This document shows positions 57,290-64,000 of a stretch of 64,000 nucleotides of DNA, in pieces (positions within the stretch are counted from its first letter, which is position 1; every line of letters begins with the position of its first letter). The notes beneath the pieces were generated by a model. It saw only the letters and a list, made by a program, of their open reading frames with translations. It searched no databases and was not told the origin of the DNA. A program made the translations under genes and the position numbers. Source of the DNA: Rugalucina vietnamica (taxonomy: Eukaryota > Mollusca > Bivalvia > Lucinida > Lucinidae); the NCBI GenBank assembly GCA_964017185.1, contig OZ024875.1, positions 62,925,043 through 62,989,042 of the forward strand, read 5' to 3'.

Positions 57290-57513
57290 CATATAAGCCT
57301 GGCATCCTTTTTATGAGATTAAGGCTGACAGTATAGCCGAAGATGTGACGCCGAAGAATGCGGTGTCCCACCTGGTGCTATTCTGTTTGCTTAGAGGAAA
57401 TTCATCGAAAAATGGACCAAAAGATAAAAATCACTCCTGATGCCCCTGAAACTGAAAATGGACTAACCCATATAATAATGATGGGCAAGTCAATTCGCCA
57501 TACATGGGTTAAT
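57290..57513. mobile_element. MITE-E copy 2, inverted
   Basis: Complement of the arrangement at 6244: ATAAGCCTGGCATCC first, then GAATGCGGTGTCCCACC, ending in ATGGGTTAATAA. Hairpin decayed. Confidence 0.7.
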
Positions 57514-57518
57514 AAAAT

Positions 57519-57754
57519 TGAGCCGCCCCATGGGAAAACCAACAATCTGCATAGGCGGAAACAAAGGCGCAGATCAGCTTCGCGGTAACCGCGAAGCTGA
57601 TCAGCGCCTTTGTTTTCGCTACTCAGATAGTACAATTCCTCTTCTACTTAAATCCGAAATTTCAAGCTTCTAGCCATCTTCTGTGACTGTACAGGCCGGT
57701 TTGTGTCGGGCCTGTTCGGAAACCACATTGTTGGTTTTCCCACGAGGCGGCTCA
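57519..57754. mobile_element. MITE-A copy 17
   Basis: TGAGCCGCCCCATGGG...CACGAGGCGGCTCA; palindrome perfect. It lies 6 bp from MITE-E copy 2. Confidence 0.92.
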
Positions 57755-57929
57755 AATAGCTGATGACATGCAAGAAATACACAAATCAAATTTACTGTTG
57801 ACAGTCCTGAAAATTTATCCTAATGAATGCAATTAGTCTCTCAAAGAAAATAGGTTTCTAGCAAATACCTCCCAGACAGCCGCACACAAAGGAAACATTA
57901 GAGATAATAGGCGGCGTCTTAATGCAAAC

Positions 57930-59435
57930 AGCTTTTTATGTCTCCACCCCCCCCCCCCCCCCCCCCCCCCGACAGGGTCGGGAGACATATCGTTTTTCCC
58001 CGTGCGTCTGTCCGTCCGTCTGTCTGTCTGTCTGTCCGTCACAAATCGTGTCCGCTCTATAACTTGAAAACCGTTGAAGATTTTTCAATGAAACTTGGTA
58101 CACTTGTAAACCACGACGAGACGATGTGTCATGCACAAGAACCATAACTCTAGCTTGAGCATTTTTGGAGTTATTTCCCTTTGATTATTTTCGATACAAT
58201 TTCGTGTCCGCTGTATAACTTGAAAACCGTTAAAGATTTTTCAATGAAACTTGGTACACTTGTAAACCACGACGAGACGATGTGTCATGCACAAGAACCA
58301 TAACTCTAGTTTGAGTATTTTTGGAGTTATTTCCCTTTGATTATTTTCGATACAATTTCGTGTCCGCTGTATAACTTGAAAACCATTAAAGATTTTTCAA
58401 TGAAACTTGGTACAATTGTAAACCACGACGAGACGATGTGTCATGCACAAGAACCATAACTCTGACTTGAGTATTTTTGGAGTTATTTCCCTTTGATTAT
58501 TTTCGATACAATTTCGTGTCCACTGTATAACTTGAAAACCGTTTAAGATTTTTCAATAAAACTTGGTACACTTATTGAGCATGATCAGACGATGTGTCAT
58601 GCACAAGAACCATAACTATGGCTTGAGTATTCTATGAGTTATTTGCCTTTGATTATTTTCCATACAATTTCGTGTCCGCTTTATAAATCGAAAATCGTAA
58701 GAGTTATTTCAATGAAACTTGGTACACTTATAAAGCACAATGAGATTACGTGTCGTGCTAAAGAAACATAACTCTTGCTTGCATATCTTTGGAGTAATTT
58801 CCCTTTGATTATTTTCCATACAATGTTGTGTCCACCCTATAACTTGAAAACCAAAAGATAAATTTCAGTGAAACTTGGTTCACTTATAAAGCATGATGAG
58901 ACGATGTGTCATGCACAAGAATTATAACTCTTGCTTTCATATCTTTGGAGTTATTTCCCTTTGATTATTTTTCCATACAATTTCATGTCCACTCTATAAC
59001 TTGAAAACCATAAGAAATATTTCAATGAAACTTGGTACACTTATAAAGCACGATGAGATGATGTGTCATGCTAAAGAACCATAACTCTTGCTTGCATATC
59101 TTTGGAGTTATTTCCCTTTCATTATTTTTTATTCAATTTCGTGTCTGCTCTATAACTCAAAAACCATTAGAGATTTTTCAATGAAACATAGTACACTTAT
59201 AAAGCATGATGCACAAGAATCATTACTCTTGCTTTCATATCTTTGGAGTTATTTCCCTTTGATTATTTTGCAAACACTTTCGTGCCCCCTCTATAACTTG
59301 AAAACCGTAAGAGATATTTCAATGAAACTTGGTACACTTATAAAACAGAATGACAGGATATATGATGCACAAGAACTATAACTCTTGCTTGCATATTTTG
59401 GACATGCACGTAGAAAGGGGGGAGACATCAGTTTT
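57930..59435. mobile_element. Element with C run, CTGT run and 157-bp satellite
   Basis: Starts TATGTCTCCACCCCC and ends GGGGGGAGACATCAG, short inverted ends. After a 24-nt C run (57947-57970) and a GTCTGTCCGTCCGTCTGTCT run come about nine units of roughly 157 bp (GTGTCCGCTCTATAACTTGA, ATGAAACTTGGTACACTT, TTTGGAGTTATTTCCCTTTG) from 58047 to 59400, increasingly diverged rightwards. No protein. Confidence 0.85.
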
Positions 59436-59507
59436 CACATAGAAAACAAATTCTAGTTATATACGTATTTGAAAGTGCAAAGCTGAGTGGCTTCACTTGA
59501 GGGATAA

Positions 59508-59937
59508 CATCAGGAAAACATGTCCGTGAAATGTATACCCCCGTAAACCCCATTTTTATATAGAAAAACTGGGGTTTGCAGGTGCATAGGCGTAATCAGA
59601 GAATTTCAAGTTATACGCACCAAGGGCCAAAAAAGCTAAATTTGTATCTAAAAAGGACAAATATGCCATAATTTTAGCTAATTTTAAATTTTTACATTAC
59701 GCACATGCGTACTGTGCGTATAGGGCGGTACGCCTATGAGGTGTATACCTATTTTTCTTATTTTTGAATCAAAACATACATTGTGGGTACTTGTTAGAAC
59801 TGGCGAGGCGAGGCGGTTCAAACGAGTACCCACACTCTATGTTTTGGATCAAAAATAAGAAAAATTGTATAGCCCAGTTTTACTATAAAAAGTGGTGTTT
59901 ATGGCTGTATACATTTCATCGGCATGTTTTCCTGATG
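59508..59937. mobile_element. MITE-B copy 12 with a nested element
   Basis: Ends CATCAGGAAAACATGTCCG and GGCATGTTTTCCTGATG. Interrupted at 59585-59738. Confidence 0.85.
59585..59738. mobile_element. Small TIR element nested in MITE-B, 5-bp target duplication
   Basis: Ends CATAGGCGTA and TACGCCTATG; flanked by AGGTG on both sides. Confidence 0.8.
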
Positions 59938-61080
59938 TTTGGAACAGGAAACTTGTAGCATGACAAATTTGGCAGTATCAAAAATTGTTTTAAACTTTTC
60001 CATAAATGACAATCTGTCTGGATAATAATATGATATCAAACTTCAAACTTAAAATTCCTGCATTTTAATGGTCTAGATCACATTATTCATGTCAGTTCAA
60101 TGTTCAGACTAACTGAATTTTTCCAGGATAAAGTTTGTAAATTCAAATCAAGATCTTAGAATTTAAAGTATACTTTAAAATCCCATCATGAATACAAAAG
60201 TGAACCACCAGTTATAATAGTATGACCTGCAGGTCACTTTTTCGTTATAATATTTTGACACCTCCCCTACAGGGTATCTATGGCCTAAGTATCAATGCTT
60301 TCTGATGAGTGGTTGTCAAGATACGGACTTGTAGAAAACTATACCGCAAGTGTGATGCGTCAAGCAAAAAAAGATATCTACAATATATTTGTGACCTTGT
60401 TACATAAGCATGTGCATACTGTTTGTAAAAGGTTGTGTCCCAATGGATGTCTATACAACAAGCTCACCTTGTGAGTGAGCTTAAAACTGTTCCAAGATAA
60501 ATTTTTAATCAGAAACTGAACTTAAGCTGGCTAGAAAAAGCAATTTCCTGAATTCAGTTGTGATCAACCAAAGTTTTCTCATACATCAAAAGAGCTTAAA
60601 AAACAGTGCAAACACAGATCAGATCAGCAAGATATCCTGGTAAGGATCTTAATTGTTTGCTGTACCACTGCAATTTTTGTGGTAGGCCGGACTGTCAAGT
60701 TTAATTTTAGAGTAGGTATTGGATGTACAAAATTTAGGTATTTTACAGTAAGCCGTCTTCCTGGGAAGTCAACAGACTTTGTTTACATGAATCAATATGT
60801 CATGAATTGATTCCAATCGGAGGCAAACATGTCTTGGACATTCTGACATGAATGGACAGCCATTCTATTTATACGAGGCAATATTGCTGAAAACCAAAAT
60901 ATGCAAGAGTGCAGTTTTTGTGATAGTTGTAGTAGAGAGAGGAAAGGAGTTGAAGGAATTCAACACATTTAAAAAGAACTTTCAAAAAAGGTTTATTTGA
61001 ACCTGATTTTATGTATAACCCAATCATCAGGTTGGGTTCAAAATTGCTATAAAGCTATACAATCCCTAATTCTCCATGGT
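59938..61080. other. Nothing coding; fragment of the 178-bp array
   Basis: 60255-60355 matches the array at 51165-51865 (GATGAGTGGTTGTCAAGATA). The rest is unassigned. Confidence 0.45.
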
Positions 61081-61397
61081 CAGTTTTGGGATCATAGGAC
61101 TTTAAGTTCTGGAAAATATTTTTTTCAAGGTTTTACCATATATGGGTGTAGTGGCAATCTTTGTCATGTGACCTGGACCATTTATACAAAACTTTTGTTC
61201 CCCCTTTCCACTGAGGTGCTACATGAAAACTGATTTCAACTGCAGGCAAAGTAGTTTTAGTGGGGAAGATCTTTGTAAGTGGTGGATGGAAGATGGATGG
61301 ATGCCGGACCATTGGTATACTGGATGGAAGATAGATGGATGCCGGACCATTGGTATACTATAAGCTTGCCCTGTGAGCCCTCTGCTCAGATAAGCAT
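61081..61397. mobile_element. Repeat C fragment
   Basis: TTTTACCATATATGGGTG, TCATGTGACCTGGACCATTT and a GAGCCCTCTGCTCA end. A 34-bp direct duplication (TGGATGGAAGAT.GATGGATG) lies at 61283-61350. Confidence 0.65.
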
Positions 61398-61768
61398 AAA
61401 AAGTGAGATAGCTTAACTGATTAGCCACAAAGTCAGAGTAATAATTATACATGTAGCACAGTGTATAGCATCATACACATGGTCAAATTAGGCCTTTAAG
61501 ATTGATTCACCATGCACAGGACTAGATATCAGATTTCTTTGTAAAAAACATAATGAGGCAATAGTGTAACAGAAATTGTTTGCATTATATAAGACACTAT
61601 ACAAGAATATTGCTCAAGCTATTTACGAACGATTTCCATTTCAAGGTATCATAGACAGCTGTCAACTTCTCTGTGACTACAAGAGGTAACTGAAATGGAA
61701 CTGTAATGTTCAATTCCTGCAAATGTCAGCCGGTACTACATTTTCGTCTTGTTCTAAAAGACAGACAA
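61398..61768. other. Nothing recognised
   Basis: No gene or shared repeat. Confidence 0.4.
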
Positions 61769-62010
61769 TTTAACCCTTTTATGACGATTGGAATCACCCA
61801 CCATTATCATCTGGGCGAGTCCACTTTCATTTATAACTTAGGAATCAGGATTGATTTTAAATTGTCATATAAATTTTTTATGATAATCCTCTTAGCAAAC
61901 AGAATAACTCCAGATGGGACACCACAGAGATGCCGCATTTTGTGGCGTCATATCTGGAGTTATACTGTTTGCCTATGTCCCATAAAAAGGATGCCAGGCT
62001 TAAATGAGTT
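61769..62010. mobile_element. MITE-E copy 3
   Basis: TTTAACCCTTTTATGACG, hairpin ATAACTCCAGATG...CATATCTGGAGTTAT, then GGATGCCAGGCTTAAATGAG. Confidence 0.75.
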
Positions 62011-62284
62011 TAAGAGAACTGTCTGAAGTTCATATTAAGCCTTGCAATTGAACTTGGAGTGGTATCAGCTACGAGTACTCCAGAGGCCGCTTATTTATTT
62101 AATGAAACTGTAGTAATAGTGAGCATCACGCAGTTAAAATGACTGCAGTCCCATTGGTTAAAAACATAAAACACGCAATCTCCAGTCTGTAATAAAATAT
62201 AGTGGAGCTGCTTAATGAGAAAATACTTCAGTTGATGATACAAGCATGAAATTTTCACCATGTGTTCTTTACATGACACACATT

Positions 62285-63022
62285 AAATTCTGATCCCTGG
62301 CCACTTGAAATTTGGCCATTTTCAAGATGGCCGCCATAAAACAAAATCACCGACAGTTGTGAAAGGAGCACATGTAGTAAATTGCTCATATCATAGGTTC
62401 TTTTTATCATAGAACAACAATATTGATACCAAAATGAAGCTAAATGATTGTTCTTTGAAATAAAGTTCCAGTATGCAAATTACCCCATTTGCATATTTAT
62501 GAATATTAATGAGATCTTACTTTTTTGGCTAAAAATTGGGAGAAAAAACATCTTATTTTCTGAACAATGTAAAATGTTAAATGAAATGGATAACTATGGC
62601 TTTGATATTGCTAGACCATAAATTATCATAAATTAACAAAAGCTAATTAGCATGTTCATGAATATTCATTTTAGAATATTTCAAGGCTGTGTATGCCCTT
62701 ATCTATCAGTTTAGTGTAAAAAGATCATACAGTTAATTGCTTATAACTTAGGTCCTGTTTATTATAGAACATCAGTATTGATACCAAAATGAAGCATAAT
62801 GATTGTTCTTTCCAATGGAGTTCAAATATGCAAATTACTTCATTTGCATATTTATGAACATTAAAGGTCTTATTTTGTTGCCAAAAACACTTGAAAAAAC
62901 TCACATCTCATTCTCTGAATGGTGTAAAATGTTAAGTGAGATTGATAACTGTGGCTTTGATATTTCCACACCATAACGAATCATAAATTAACAACAGCCA
63001 ATTAGCATATTCATGAATAATT
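62285..63022. repeat. Two-unit tandem repeat, about 360 bp, with paired octamer-like motifs
   Basis: Each unit has TATTGATACCAAAATGAAGC, then ATGCAAATTAC..CATTTGCATATTT, then TGGCTTTGATAT and CATGAATATT.ATT. The inverted ATGCAAAT/ATTTGCAT pair recurs in both (62473 and 62828). Confidence 0.75.
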
Positions 63023-63029
63023 TTAAATA

Positions 63030-63115
63030 CACTCCAACCTCGTTAGTACGCGACGGTCGGGGTCCACAGATTTGGACCGCGTTATAAGTGAGTCGCGTAC
63101 TAACGACTGACACAT
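63030..63115. mobile_element. Possible solo end of another pogo-like element
   Basis: CTCCAACCTCGTTAGTACGC followed by an internal inverted GTTAGTACGCGAC/GTCGCGTACTAAC hairpin. Such CAACCTCGTTA termini occur in pogo/Tigger-type elements; no second end is seen. Confidence 0.45.
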
Positions 63116-63955
63116 CAACAGGTCCTTGCTTGCTGTTGAATTGAAGAACCACCTATACTATGGTATCTTCTAATGTATTGAATACCCATCCATCAATAAT
63201 ATATTTACAGGTCAAAAATTTAACAGTATTAAGGTGTGTACCTTTGATATTTATCAGTAAATTTCTTTCAACATTTTAAAGATTTGCTGTTACAAATCTA
63301 TTTTTTTTTTGTTGAATTGAATATTATTATGTAAATGAAGTTATACACCATGGTCAGTAATGTAAGTCTATGCTGATTGTGTTGGATAAATATAGATTTT
63401 ACCAAAACACATATACAACGTTTTACAAAGGGGAGCAACTGTAATCAAATTATGCGCTTGAACAACTCAGATCAAGGTCATTGTATTGGTGTTTTTCACT
63501 GAGGTACTACATGACAAAAAAAAACAAAAAAAAAAAAAAAAAAAAAAGAGAGAGAGAGAGGGACAGTAAACATGGTAAAGACTCATATATTCTACCACTG
63601 ATCTGTGTTCACTGTGCGCTTAAAAAGTTGACAATTATCAGATACCCATTCATACAGGGTGGTTTGATCATTCCCTGATTATATTGCCCAAATTAATCTT
63701 TTGTTCCGCACTGGCCAATTTGTTGTGTTTACGACCGGATGTTTGCATAAATTACGTAAGTTGATCCCAAAGACACTGCTCAATCATGCGTGGGGATAAA
63801 ACTGATGTAGACTAATTGTCTTTTGATTGGATTTAAAAGCTTGTTTATTCAATTGATTAATGTTTGACACCTTGTATATTGGAACTGAATTGTGGATTGT
63901 CACAATACAGGTTTGAGAATGAATGAGATCGTTTTTGTTTTGGGATTTTCAGATC

Positions 63956-63956
<1 letters not shown>
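63116..63956. other. Nothing coding; A and GA runs
   Basis: 63515-63561 is poly-A followed by GAGAGAGA. Confidence 0.4.

Positions 63957-64000
<44 letters not shown>
63957..64000. repeat. Poly-T run at the window end
   Basis: 44 uninterrupted T up to the last base. It could be a retroelement tail read in reverse, or low-quality sequence. Confidence 0.9.

Noticed and set aside
57833..58147. Proteins with Pro or Gly runs and Thr-Asp-Arg-Gln repeats
   Set aside because: Produced by a C run and a CTGT microsatellite.

Overview
The window is animal DNA, AT-rich and intron-rich, and almost certainly from a mollusc, most likely a bivalve. The gene content is one conserved multi-exon transporter gene plus one transposase. 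The rest is a dense mosaic of small terminal-inverted-repeat elements, tRNA-derived SINEs, tandem arrays and fold-back palindromes. Several repeat words (arrays with AGGTCAAGGTCATC, or starting AGAGCTGTCGCAGGACAGC) are of the kind I associate with bivalve genomes. The species cannot be named from sequence alone.

The gene is an SLC2A13-like (HMIT) proton/myo-inositol cotransporter on the minus strand. Five exons are seen, in transcript order: 33063-32904, 31877-31666, 29505-29394, 11478-11315 and 2539-2295. They have GT-AG borders and compatible phases, except that one short exon is missing between the last two. The N-terminal exon(s) and the last exon(s) were not found; they probably lie outside the window or in unscanned intron.

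Layout: 1-2294 is 3' intron; 2540-11314 is a repeat-filled intron; 11479-29393 is an 18-kb intron with a decayed exon copy (about 12373-12450), a 4.8-kb TIR-bounded block (14023-18842) and a local segmental duplication (19131-22935 and 22965-28420); 29433-31038 is a 17-unit, 95-bp array made from the 5' part of the third visible exon and its splice acceptor; 33064-64000 holds upstream intron or intergenic repeats. Among these repeats are a near-intact pogo/Tigger-like DNA transposon with a 463-aa transposase (43115-46340), an array whose 128-bp unit carries a palindromic nuclear-receptor-type site (49655-51065), an inverted minisatellite (52725-53820) and a 157-bp satellite (58000-59440).

Three observations stand out. 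First, the exon-derived array is stop-free in the gene's reading frame and repeats a splice acceptor 16 extra times, six of them in frame. Second, four of the five exons have a small DNA element starting within about 15-45 nt of their splice donor. Third, several insertions can be dated against empty sites inside the same window.
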